20,456 bases of DNA from Ardenticatenaceae bacterium (lineage in GTDB: Bacteria > Chloroflexota > Anaerolineae > Promineifilales > Promineifilaceae). The translations under genes and the position numbers were made by a program. Below the pieces are notes generated by a model. That model did not search any database. It was not told where the DNA came from and worked only from the letters and a program-made list of their open reading frames with translations. This document shows, piece by piece, positions 1-7,684 of this stretch (positions are counted from its first letter, which is position 1; the number at the start of each line of letters is the position of its first letter). The stretch spans positions 1-20,456 of the forward strand of contig JACKBT010000061.1 of assembly GCA_020634415.1 (NCBI GenBank). The letters run 5' to 3'.

Positions 1-3000
1 ATGACGTGGGTACCCACGGACAGCGTTACCGGCTGGGTATAGGTCATGGCTGGGCCGGTATCTATGCCGTCAACCCACAGATGCCAATGCCCATCATCGG
101 GGACGGTGAAGTTGGGGGTGGTGACGGTGATGGTGGTGGTGATGTTGACCCCATTGAGGGCGGTGAAGAGTGTGCCGCTGAGGGGTGAGGTGATTTCGAT
201 CTCTGGCGGCAGGGAAACGGTCATGGTGACGGGGATGAAGAGTTCGGGCGTGGTGACGGCGTTGCTGCTGAGGCACAGGGAGGCGGTGTACTGACCGGGA
301 GTGAGACCGGTGGAGTTGAAGCCGATGTTGACGGAACTGCTGCTATTTTCGGCCGTTGATCCGCTGGTAGGCGATACGTTGAGCCAAGGTACTTCTGCTG
401 GTGTTTTGCAAGAGGGCGGTGAGATGATGGGAATTGTTGTCGGTTGAACGATAAACAGCCCTTGTTCGATGCCACTGATGAGGACAACGCCGTTATCAAA
501 GTAGGGGTATGTGCTCCAGGAGCCATTAAAATTGGCACTGTTGCTGCTGGGGTAAATGTCGAAGAAGGCTTCTTCAAACAAGTTGGCATTGGCGACATCA
601 CTGATGTCGAGGATGCGTAGGCCAGCGCGATAGTTAGCCTGGAAGACATAGTTGCCTCTTACGTACATATTGTGGTCAATGGCGGCCACGCTGGCTGTGT
701 AGTTGCCAATCAGATTGGGGCTGTCTAAATCAGCCAGGTTCCAGATGTAGGTGCGGGTGTTGTGACCATTGCTGGTTTCGTCGCCTTCGTCATCGAGTAG
801 GAAGTAGGCGTGATCGTCGGTTATCCAGCCCTGGTGAGTGTAGCTGCTGCCTGCATAGCCTGTGCGCGAAAGCTGTACGGGGGCGGCTTTGTTGGTTACA
901 TCTACAATCGTTAAGGTGTCTTCGTTGGCGTTGAAACAGATTTCTTTGCCTACATGCTGGGTGTCGAGGCCATCATAGATAACACATTGGGCATCGTGGG
1001 TATAGCCATCGCTGCTGAAACAGCCGGCATTGGTGGGGGTGAGGGGGTTTTGGATGTTGACCATGTGCAAGCCGCCGCTGCATGTGCTGGTGCCGACACC
1101 GTAGGCATAACCAGTGTCTTCGTTGATGACGATGTTGTGGGCGTTGCCGAAGCCGTTGTAATGGGTTGTTTCGGCGAAGGTGACGGGGGGATTGGTGATG
1201 TTACACAATTGAGAGAGGTCGAAGACTTGCATACCATGACCACCTGCTTCGCTGACGATGAAGGCGTAGTCGTTGTAGGTTTTGATGTCGCGCCAGATGG
1301 AGCTGCCGGTGTGGGGGGGCAGGTTGCCGAGGTAGATGGGGTTGACGGGATCGGTGATGTCTACGAAGGAGGTGCCGGTGGTACGACCCATGAGGGCGTA
1401 GTTGTGGTTGCCGCAGCCTGTCCAGCCCCACACATCGTTGCCGCTGCCACCGCCGATGGTGGCAAGGGGCATGAAGCTGAGGAGGTCTACATTGTTACAC
1501 GGATAAGTGCCTGCCATGCCGCCGATGCATTCGGTGAGGCCGAGTGGCTGTAGGTTTTGCACGGGTTCTTTGTCGGCGAGGAGGGCTTGCATGTTGGGGG
1601 TGAGGGCGGTGGCACTTTCTGCGGTTTCGGGGTAGGTGTTTAGGGCTAGATTGTCCATGAAGGTGGAGGGGGGATATTCGAAGATTGCCCAATCTAGTGT
1701 GCCGCTGCCGATGTTGCTGATGGTAAGGGTGTGGGTGACGGTGGTGTCAATGAGTTGATCGCTGCTGAGGCCATCGGGGTTGATGTCTATTTCGGGAGCG
1801 CAGAGGTTGAGTTGGACGGTGGTGGTGTGGGTGGTGGTTGGCCCTGTGCCGATGATGTCCAGGTCGTAGCTGCCGCCGCTGGTGGCGGAGGCGGTGCCGA
1901 TGGTGAGGGTGCTGGTGAAGGGGGCGGCCTGGTTGTTGACGCTGAAGTTGGCGGTGGTGCCGGCCGGGTTGCCGTTGACACTGAGGTTGACGTTTTGGGT
2001 GTAGCCTGAGGTTGAGCCGATGTCTACGGTGTAGAGGGCGTCGTTGGGGATGCAGATTTCTTGGGTGGGCGGATCGGCCGTTATGGTGAAGTCGCCGCCG
2101 CCGCATTGGGGCATTGTGAAGACACCCACGCGGGTTTTCCAGGCGGAACTGCTGTTGGTTTGGTAGTATTGGTTGGTATACCAGAAGGAACAGTCGTTGG
2201 CGGGGTCTATGCCAATGGCACTGTAATCACCCCACCGATTGGAGCTGGTTTGGGAGCCGGCACCAGTGATGAGGATGGCTTCGGTTTGTAATGTGCCCGG
2301 CGGGTCGCTGGCCAGGCGGGTGGCGTAGTGGATGCTGGGGAATAGGTTGCTGCTGCTGGCGGTGTAACCGAGGGCGATGTTGCCGTTTTGGTCCATGGCG
2401 ATGCTGCCCATAGCCCGGTCGTGGCCGTCGCCGGGGTCGAGTGTGCCTTCCTGGTAGAGGGTCCAACCGCTGCCTGTGTCGCGCAGTTCAAACCAGCGGA
2501 TGGCGGCTCCGGCCTGGCCTGTGCCGCCCCCAACGGTGAAGTTGCCGATGAGGGTTTGGTGGGTGTTGAAGTTGCGGTAGGGGAAGCGGTACATGGGCCA
2601 TTCGGCGACGGAGTCGAGCCGTTGGCTTGTGCCGGGTTGGAAGAGGCAGTTGAAGTTGAAGAAGCCGCAGGGAGTGTAGGTGAAGGCGGCGATGGGAATA
2701 CTGCTGTCTAGGGTGAAGGTGCTGTTGGCGGGGACGGCCCAATCTACGTCGAAGGCGAATATTTCGAGGCGATCTACGCCACCGTGGAAGGAGTTGTCTT
2801 TGAAGGTGTAGAAGTAGCCGGGTTCGCTGTTGGCGGGTGGGGTGGGGCCATCTACATCGGCAGGGAGGAGGAGGTTGTCTTCACCAGTGAATTTTTGGAA
2901 GGTGGCGCTGGGGTCGCCCACGAGGATTTTGGCGCGGTCGAAGGCGTAGGCAGTGTAGGTGGATTCGTTGGCGGACATGTAGTAGGCATCGGGCCAGACG

Positions 3001-3722
3001 CCGAATTTGAAGTAGTCGGGGAAGGAGCCGACGTTGAAGGTGTAGAGGTGGTAGGAGCCGAGGGGATCGGCCGTTTGGGAAACGGCGATGCACATGTGGC
3101 TGGGGTCGGCGAATTGGCTGAGGAACCAGCGGTCGGCCAGGGCATCGTAGAGGACGACGGGATCGCCGGCGTTGCTGGTGCAGGTGCCGCTGGACCAGAG
3201 TGTGCCGAGGTTGAAGGGGGTGTTGAGGGGGCTGCCGGCTTTGTCGAAGATGGCGACTTTGGTGGCGTTGACCATTTGGATGTAGTGGTTGAGACCGACG
3301 TCACCGACGGTGTCGGGAGGGGTGCAGCCGCCGCAGCCGGTGGGGTTGCCTGTGCCTTCAAAGCTGAAGTCGAGGCCGGGGGTTTGGCTGCTGGTGTTCT
3401 GGGAGTTGGTGATGAGGGGGTCGGTGGGGGTGTTGCTGCGCTGCCAGGTGCCGCGTTGGCCCATGTCTGGCTCGAAGGCGAGGGGGTTGTGGCGGGGGTT
3501 GATTTCGCGGTTGAGGGTTGTGCCGCCTAAATCTGGTTCTAGATCGCGCACGGGGGGGCTGAGTTCGTAGCCGAGGGCTTGACCTGTGATGAGGGTTTGG
3601 GGAGGGGATTCGGCCGTTTCGGCTAAATTGGCGGAAACGGATTGCTCGGCAGGGCGGGTGACTAGGATGCCAATCGCAAAAAAGCTGAGAATGGACACAA
3701 GTATTTTGATGGCTGTTTTCAT
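1..3722 (-). CDS. Large secreted mosaic protein with choice-of-anchor B (LVIVD-type) repeats, C-terminus beyond window
   Basis: The frame stays open from ATG at 3722 to the left edge, giving 1240 codons with no stop, so the C-terminal end is missing. An AGGAG lies 9 bases before the start. Residues 1-30 form a signal peptide (MKTAIKILVSILSFFAIGIL). Residues about 90-530 are a Cys-containing, Gly/Asn/Thr-rich beta domain. Around 542-640 there is an Ig-like segment, and from about 640 a beta-sandwich segment (APEIDINPDG...). Residues about 755-1090 match the choice-of-anchor B family by eye: GSGNDVWGW, FVDITDPVNP, QVFDLSQL, GLHMVNIQNP, LRILDISDV, typical LVIVD blades. After 1100 come further Ig/BACON-like modules (PWLNVSPTSGS, PEIEITSPLSG). 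The anchor or sorting signal would lie off-window. The role is unknown; it is probably an extracellular or surface protein. Coding-strand third positions are overwhelmingly C, unlike dnaA. Confidence 0.88.
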   Translation of the reverse strand, partial: MKTAIKILVSILSFFAIGILVTRPAEQSVSANLAETAESPPQTLITGQALGYELSPPVRDLEPDLGGTTLNREINPRHNPLAFEPDMGQRGTWQRSNTPTDPLITNSQNTSSQTPGLDFSFEGTGNPTGCGGCTPPDTVGDVGLNHYIQMVNATKVAIFDKAGSPLNTPFNLGTLWSSGTCTSNAGDPVVLYDALADRWFLSQFADPSHMCIAVSQTADPLGSYHLYTFNVGSFPDYFKFGVWPDAYYMSANESTYTAYAFDRAKILVGDPSATFQKFTGEDNLLLPADVDGPTPPANSEPGYFYTFKDNSFHGGVDRLEIFAFDVDWAVPANSTFTLDSSIPIAAFTYTPCGFFNFNCLFQPGTSQRLDSVAEWPMYRFPYRNFNTHQTLIGNFTVGGGTGQAGAAIRWFELRDTGSGWTLYQEGTLDPGDGHDRAMGSIAMDQNGNIALGYTASSSNLFPSIHYATRLASDPPGTLQTEAILITGAGSQTSSNRWGDYSAIGIDPANDCSFWYTNQYYQTNSSSAWKTRVGVFTMPQCGGGDFTITADPPTQEICIPNDALYTVDIGSTSGYTQNVNLSVNGNPAGTTANFSVNNQAAPFTSTLTIGTASATSGGSYDLDIIGTGPTTTHTTTVQLNLCAPEIDINPDGLSSDQLIDTTVTHTLTISNIGSGTLDWAIFEYPPSTFMDNLALNTYPETAESATALTPNMQALLADKEPVQNLQPLGLTECIGGMAGTYPCNNVDLLSFMPLATIGGGSGNDVWGWTGCGNHNYALMGRTTGTSFVDITDPVNPIYLGNLPPHTGSSIWRDIKTYNDYAFIVSEAGGHGMQVFDLSQLCNITNPPVTFAETTHYNGFGNAHNIVINEDTGYAYGVGTSTCSGGLHMVNIQNPLTPTNAGCFSSDGYTHDAQCVIYDGLDTQHVGKEICFNANEDTLTIVDVTNKAAPVQLSRTGYAGSSYTHQGWITDDHAYFLLDDEGDETSNGHNTRTYIWNLADLDSPNLIGNYTASVAAIDHNMYVRGNYVFQANYRAGLRILDISDVANANLFEEAFFDIYPSSNSANFNGSWSTYPYFDNGVVLISGIEQGLFIVQPTTIPIISPPSCKTPAEVPWLNVSPTSGSTAENSSSSVNIGFNSTGLTPGQYTASLCLSSNAVTTPELFIPVTMTVSLPPEIEITSPLSGTLFTALNGVNITTTITVTTPNFTVPDDGHWHLWVDGIDTGPAMTYTQPVTLSVGTHV

Positions 3723-3822
3723 ATGTTTGTACTCCTGATTTAGAGGGTCACTCCCTTACAGATGAAATAATGGGATGGGTATTTTGTCACTTTCTGGGGA
3801 TTAGGGCAAAACTTTATGGTGT
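3723..3822. other. Intergenic gap between binding-protein gene and secreted-protein gene
   Basis: This is 100 bases between two leftward genes. On the minus strand a weak promoter can be drawn (TTGCCC, 17 bases, CAAAAT), followed by AGGAG before the 3722 start. No terminator hairpin with a T-run is visible, so read-through from the ABC cluster remains possible. Confidence 0.3.
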
Positions 3823-5091
3823 TTAGTCGGAGTTGAAGAAGGGTTGGGTGAGGGTAACGGCCGTTGCGGCGGCTTCTGCTGCGCTGACTTGGCCGTAGAA
3901 GGCGCGTTCAATTTCCTGGCTGGCGGTTTCTTCGATGCGTACCCAACTGGGCATGAGGGGGACCTGCCCCAGGACGGGAATGGAATCGAGGAAGACACGG
4001 GCATGGGCGGGGGGTTGGTTGTCTAAAAAGGCGGGGGAATCGGCGACGCTTCTGAGGGAGGGGACGGTGCGGCCGGAGGTGGCGATGAGACTTTGGCCGG
4101 TGGGGGAGTTGGCGAATTCGATGAAGGTCCAGGCGGCTTCTTTGTTGGTGGCGGCGGCGGCGAGGCAGTAGGCATCGCTGTGGAGGATGCCTGCGGCTTG
4201 CTGGCCGATGGGCAGGGGGGCGACGTCCCAGGTGAAGGTGGTGATGGTGCGGTAGGTGGGTACGCCGCGACGGCTGTTGAAGAACATGGCGAGACGGCCG
4301 TTTAAGAAACGGCTCTCACTTTCTTCGGCGGCTTCGGCGACGGCATCGGGGACGATTTGTTCTTTGACTTGTAAATCTACCAGCCATTGTAAGGCGGCTA
4401 GTGATTCGGGGCTGTCGAGGGTGAGGCGGGTGGGTTGGGCGGGGTTGTCTACGAGGTCGCCGCCGTTTTGCCAGATGAAGGGGGCGAGGCGGAATAAGCT
4501 GGCTTCTACGCCGGCACCGTATTGGTCGAAACGGCCGTCGCCATCTGTATCTACAGTTAAGGCACGGGCGGCGGTGACAAAATCATCCCAAGTCCAATCG
4601 CTGGTGGGCAAGGGGACACCGGCGGCTTCAAACAGGTCTTGGTTGTAGTAGACAACCAGGCTGGAGATGTTTTGGGGGATGCACCAGAGTTGATTGTCCC
4701 AGGTGAAGGCGCTGATGGTTTGTTCGTAAAAGTCGTCGGCCTGGATGAGTTGGCTGTCGGCCAGGTAGGGGCCGAGGGGTTCGAGTGCGTTTTGTCCGGC
4801 GAATTCGGCGAAGCGGCGGTAGTTGAGCAGCATGATGTCGGGGGGGGAGCCAGCGGAGAAGTCGGTTGCCAGTCGTTGGCGGTATTCGGATTGGCTGGGG
4901 ATGTGGCGGAGTTGGATGGGGATGTCGGGGTGGGCGGCGGTGAAGGCGGCGACGAGTTCTTCATAGGCGGCGTATTCGGCGGGATCGCCAAAGACCATGA
5001 AGGAGATGGGGGGGGCTTCTTTTTGGCAGGCGGTGAGGAAGATGAGGAGTAATGCGTAATACGTAAAGTGTTTGAGGGTTTTGGTGATCAT
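3823..5091 (-). CDS. Carbohydrate ABC transporter substrate-binding lipoprotein
   Basis: A 422-residue extracellular solute-binding protein of family 1 (CUT1 type). It is predicted to capture a sugar or oligosaccharide outside the membrane and deliver it to the two permeases encoded just upstream. Residues 1-22 are a lipoprotein signal with lipobox LTAC, so Cys22 would be lipidated. The mature part begins with a typical binding-protein core ([22 protein letters not shown]) and contains motifs such as [15 protein letters not shown] and [14 protein letters not shown], then the characteristic [17 protein letters not shown] near the C-terminus. The ATG overlaps the stop of the upstream permease by four bases (ATGA), which implies translational coupling. 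The same frame stays open for 272 codons upstream, but that part is the antisense-like shadow of the permease gene; the lipoprotein signal fixes the start. The substrate cannot be read from sequence. Confidence 0.93.
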   Translation of the reverse strand: MITKTLKHFTYYALLLIFLTACQKEAPPISFMVFGDPAEYAAYEELVAAFTAAHPDIPIQLRHIPSQSEYRQRLATDFSAGSPPDIMLLNYRRFAEFAGQNALEPLGPYLADSQLIQADDFYEQTISAFTWDNQLWCIPQNISSLVVYYNQDLFEAAGVPLPTSDWTWDDFVTAARALTVDTDGDGRFDQYGAGVEASLFRLAPFIWQNGGDLVDNPAQPTRLTLDSPESLAALQWLVDLQVKEQIVPDAVAEAAEESESRFLNGRLAMFFNSRRGVPTYRTITTFTWDVAPLPIGQQAAGILHSDAYCLAAAATNKEAAWTFIEFANSPTGQSLIATSGRTVPSLRSVADSPAFLDNQPPAHARVFLDSIPVLGQVPLMPSWVRIEETASQEIERAFYGQVSAAEAAATAVTLTQPFFNSD

Positions 5092-5918
5092 ATGTCTGTG
5101 GACTTGGTGAGGGTTAGATTTTGGAGGAAGTAGCGTTGGAGGAGGATGAAGAGGAGGAGGATGGGCAGGGTCATGAGGACGGAACCAGCCATGAGGTAGG
5201 GCCAGTTGGTGGGATCGAGTTGTTTGAGGATTTGGAGGCCGACGGGCAGGGTGTAGTTGGTGGGCTGGTAGATGTAGAGGATGGGGCTGACGAAGTCGCT
5301 CCAGTACATGACGAAGGTGAGGATGATGATGGCGATGGAGGTGGGGTGGGTGAGGGGGCAGGCGATTTGCCACCAGGTTTTGCTGGCGGAGGCGCCGTCG
5401 AGGCGGGCGGCTTCGAAGAGTTCGGTGGGGATGCGGCGGAAGGCCCAGTAGAAGAGGAGGACGAAGAGGGGGCTGCTGGCGGCGAAGGCGGGTAGGGCGA
5501 GTGCCCATACGCTGTCGAGGAGGTTGAGCCATTGGTAAATGCGGAAGCGGAAGAGCCAAACGGCCGTTCCGGGAATCATCAATAAGACGAGGCTGAAGAT
5601 GAGCCAGCGCCGCCGCCAGGGGGGGGGCAGTTGGCTGATGCTGAAGCCGCCGAGGGAGGCGACGAGCCAGGTGATGGGGATGGCGAGGGCGGTGACGAGG
5701 AGTGAGTTGCCTAAGTAGCGGGTGATGGGCAGGAGTTGGAAGAGTTGGCTGTAGTTTTGCCAGTGGGGTTGGGTGGGCCACCACTCGATGGTGGTGGGTG
5801 GGGGGAGGCCGACTTGGCGCAGGGAGGCGATGATGACCCAGAAGAGGGGGAGGAGGAAGACGGCCGTTATGCTCCAGGCGATGAGGTGATGGAATAGGTG
5901 TTGCCAATTGATGCGCAT
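5088..5918 (-). CDS. Carbohydrate ABC transporter permease, MalG/UgpE-like
   Basis: A 276-residue inner-membrane permease with about six hydrophobic segments (residues about 12-32, 70-92, 105-124, 138-160, 194-214, 242-262). The EAA loop that docks the ATPase is clear at residues 169-188 (EAARLDGASASKTWWQIACP). Size and the EAA sequence fit the MalG-type half of CUT1 importers. It lies 41 bases after the MalF-like gene and overlaps the binding-protein start by four bases, so the three form one operon. No Shine-Dalgarno precedes the ATG; the coding strand reads CCTCCT there instead, and translation may rely on coupling. No ATPase gene is present in the cluster, so a shared MsmX-like ATPase encoded elsewhere is inferred. 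Confidence 0.92.
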   Translation of the reverse strand: MRINWQHLFHHLIAWSITAVFLLPLFWVIIASLRQVGLPPPTTIEWWPTQPHWQNYSQLFQLLPITRYLGNSLLVTALAIPITWLVASLGGFSISQLPPPWRRRWLIFSLVLLMIPGTAVWLFRFRIYQWLNLLDSVWALALPAFAASSPLFVLLFYWAFRRIPTELFEAARLDGASASKTWWQIACPLTHPTSIAIIILTFVMYWSDFVSPILYIYQPTNYTLPVGLQILKQLDPTNWPYLMAGSVLMTLPILLLFILLQRYFLQNLTLTKSTDI

Positions 5919-5959
5919 AGGAGGTTGGGAGACTTTTCGGTGATCTCTCGATCTATCCT

Positions 5960-6862
5960 TTATAAATCATCGGACAGCTTTACTTCGCCCACGAGGTTGA
6001 GGATGCCGATGACCAGCAGTAGAATGAGAAGGTACATGATGACCAGGAGGGCGGCGGCCATGCCGAAGTCGAAGAAGTCGAAGGCGAGTTCGTAGATGAG
6101 GAGGGGGACGAAGGTGGTGGCGTAATAGGGGCCGCCGTAGGTCATGACGAAGGAGGGGGTGAAGGTGTTTTGCAGGCTGAGGATGAGATCGCGGAAGGTG
6201 AGCATGAGCAGCCAGGGCAGGATGAGGGGCAGGGTGATGTGCCAGAAGGATTGCAGGCTACTGGCTCCGTCTACTTTGGCGGCTTCGTAGTAGCTGCGGG
6301 GTATGGTTTGCAGACTGGCTATGAGGACGATGAAGCCTTCGCCGATTTGGAAGAGGGACATGATGACGATGGCGGCAACGGCCGTATCGGGTTCTACTAA
6401 CCAGGCAGGTGCGGGCAGCCCCAACCAACTGAGGAGGAGGTTGAGGGGGCCGTAGAGGGGGTTGAAGAGCCACAGCCAGATGAGGGCGTAGGCTACTTCG
6501 GGGATGACGGTGGGCAGGTAGACGGCGGCGCGATGGAGGCCAAAGAAGCGGCGTTTGTGTTGCAGGAGTAGGGCGAGGCAGAGGGCGGCGAGGAGGCGGA
6601 GGGGAACGGCCGTTATTAAAAATAAAAATGAACTTCGTAGAGATATTTGCACATAGGGTGAGGCCATTAAGGCCCGAAAATTAGTCAGGCCGTTCCAGAC
6701 GGGTGTTTGCAGTGAACTATACTCGGTGAAGGCGATGATGGCTGTGGCTAAAGCGGGCAAGGCGATGAGAATGAGACTACCTATAAGGTAGGGGAGCAGA
6801 AAAAGCCGTATTTGAGTATGATAGGTGTTGGGGAGGAGATATTGGCTCAGTTTGAACTTCAT
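5960..6862 (-). CDS. Carbohydrate ABC transporter permease, MalF/UgpA-like
   Basis: A 300-residue polytopic membrane protein with an N-terminal segment typical of MalF/LacF-type permeases (LFLLPYLIGSLILIALPAL, then AFTEYSS and WNGLTNFRALM). The EAA loop sits at residues about 193-212 (EAAKVDGASSLQSFWHITLP), and the conserved TYGGP follows at 241-245. It would form the heterodimeric channel with the MalG-like protein encoded next. The start is supported by AGGTAGGT directly before the ATG. It begins 42 bases after the PlsC-family gene, so the acyltransferase may be cotranscribed. Substrate specificity is not evident. Confidence 0.92.
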   Translation of the reverse strand: MKFKLSQYLLPNTYHTQIRLFLLPYLIGSLILIALPALATAIIAFTEYSSLQTPVWNGLTNFRALMASPYVQISLRSSFLFLITAVPLRLLAALCLALLLQHKRRFFGLHRAAVYLPTVIPEVAYALIWLWLFNPLYGPLNLLLSWLGLPAPAWLVEPDTAVAAIVIMSLFQIGEGFIVLIASLQTIPRSYYEAAKVDGASSLQSFWHITLPLILPWLLMLTFRDLILSLQNTFTPSFVMTYGGPYYATTFVPLLIYELAFDFFDFGMAAALLVIMYLLILLLVIGILNLVGEVKLSDDL

Positions 6863-6904
6863 ACCTACCTGATTATGACTGTGATTGATTTGATTGCCAA
6901 CCTA

Positions 6905-7513
6905 TCAGAACTGGTTGGGTTTTTTGCCCATTTCCTGGCTGTAGTAGGATTTCAGGATGGGCAAGTCGGTTTCGAGGCTGCCGGAGGGGGTGAAGGCAGG
7001 GTAGATTTGGATGGCTTTGCGGTGGTAGTTGATGGTGGCGGGTAGGATGGGGACTTGGGCTGCCTGGGCAATGTAGTAGAAGCCGGTTTTCCACTCTGGC
7101 ACACGCTGGCGTGTGCCTTCGGGGGCAATTGCCAGGAGGAAGTGGGAACGGTTTTGGAATTCGGTGACGACTTGTTTGACGGCCCCTTGTGTTGCCTGGC
7201 GGTTGATGGGGATGCCGCCGAGCCAGTACATGAGGGGGGCCAGCGGCCCCTGGAAGATGGTGTGTTTGCCTAACCAGTAGAGGCGCAGCCCCAGGGCCAG
7301 GACGACGGCCATGCCGACAACAAAATCCCAGTTGGAAGTATGAGGGGCAGCGATGATGACGATTTTGGAGACGTTGGGGACATCGCCTTCTATTTTCCAG
7401 CCTGTGAGTTTGAGATAAAAACGGCCGATTCCCCTTAACAGCCTTCCTCCTCTACGCGGCAGTTTTTCACCCAGTACCAGTTCGCCAAAATCTCGTCGTG
7501 GTAAATCCAGCAT
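6905..7513 (-). CDS. PlsC-family acyltransferase (1-acyl-glycerol-3-phosphate acyltransferase-like)
   Basis: A 202-residue enzyme predicted to transfer an acyl chain to a lysophospholipid or similar acceptor at the membrane. All PlsC signature blocks are visible: block I HTSNWD (His58, Asp63, the catalytic H-x4-D), block II GGIPINR (99-105), block III PEGTR (131-135), and a block IV-like VPILPA (154-159). It is shorter than typical 230-250-residue PlsC proteins and resembles the short soluble-looking subfamily often annotated as glycerol acyltransferase, so the true acceptor is uncertain. It precedes the sugar importer on the same strand. Its leader contains the hairpin and direct-repeat element at 7528-7636 and a possible promoter at 7640. 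Confidence 0.9.
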   Translation of the reverse strand: MLDLPRRDFGELVLGEKLPRRGGRLLRGIGRFYLKLTGWKIEGDVPNVSKIVIIAAPHTSNWDFVVGMAVVLALGLRLYWLGKHTIFQGPLAPLMYWLGGIPINRQATQGAVKQVVTEFQNRSHFLLAIAPEGTRQRVPEWKTGFYYIAQAAQVPILPATINYHRKAIQIYPAFTPSGSLETDLPILKSYYSQEMGKKPNQF

Positions 7514-7527
7514 ACTCTATACCTATA

Positions 7528-7636
7528 TGACCAATTTTGATGATGTACAACTATCAATCCTCCGGGAGGTTTGTTCAAGAAGTAAGGTTTCGTTTGAAAC
7601 CTCCCGGAGGAGCACTGTGACCAATTTTGATGATGT
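7528..7636. repeat. Inverted-repeat element flanked by 19-bp direct repeats
   Basis: The 19-mer TGACCAATTTTGATGATGT occurs at 7528-7546 and again at 7618-7636, exactly 90 bases apart. Between the copies is a perfect 15-bp inverted repeat, 7558-7572 (TCCTCCGGGAGGTTT) with 7597-7611. Each arm is itself almost palindromic (CCTCCGGGAGG). A competing 7-bp hairpin with a 4-base loop, AGGTTTC/GAAACCT, lies at 7585-7602 and uses the same right arm. No T-run follows on either strand. It could be a small MITE-like or REP-like unit, or an RNA structure in the plsC leader downstream of polA. Confidence 0.75.
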
Positions 7637-7639
7637 CTA

Positions 7640-7645
7640 ATTATA
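7640..7645 (-). promoter_or_regulatory. Possible -10 element (TATAAT) for the plsC/ABC operon
   Basis: The minus strand reads TATAAT here, about 127 bases before the plsC start and just after polA ends. The -35 region is weak (TTACCT at 16-base spacing). If used, the transcript leader would carry the direct-repeat/hairpin element. Confidence 0.35.
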
Positions 7646-7684
7646 GAGCGTTATGTACAAAAGGTAAGTATCTAATGTGGTTCG

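Noticed and set aside
2784..3530. A 248-residue plus-strand open frame, and similar long frames at 954-1553 and 5121-5495
   Set aside because: Their translations are low-complexity Gly/Val/Glu/Ala strings, complementary shadows of the C-ending codons of the real minus-strand genes.
3823..5907. A 694-codon minus-strand frame as one protein
   Set aside because: The first 272 codons are Pro/His/Arg-rich and overlap the MalG-like gene out of frame; the lipoprotein signal at ATG 5091 marks the true start.
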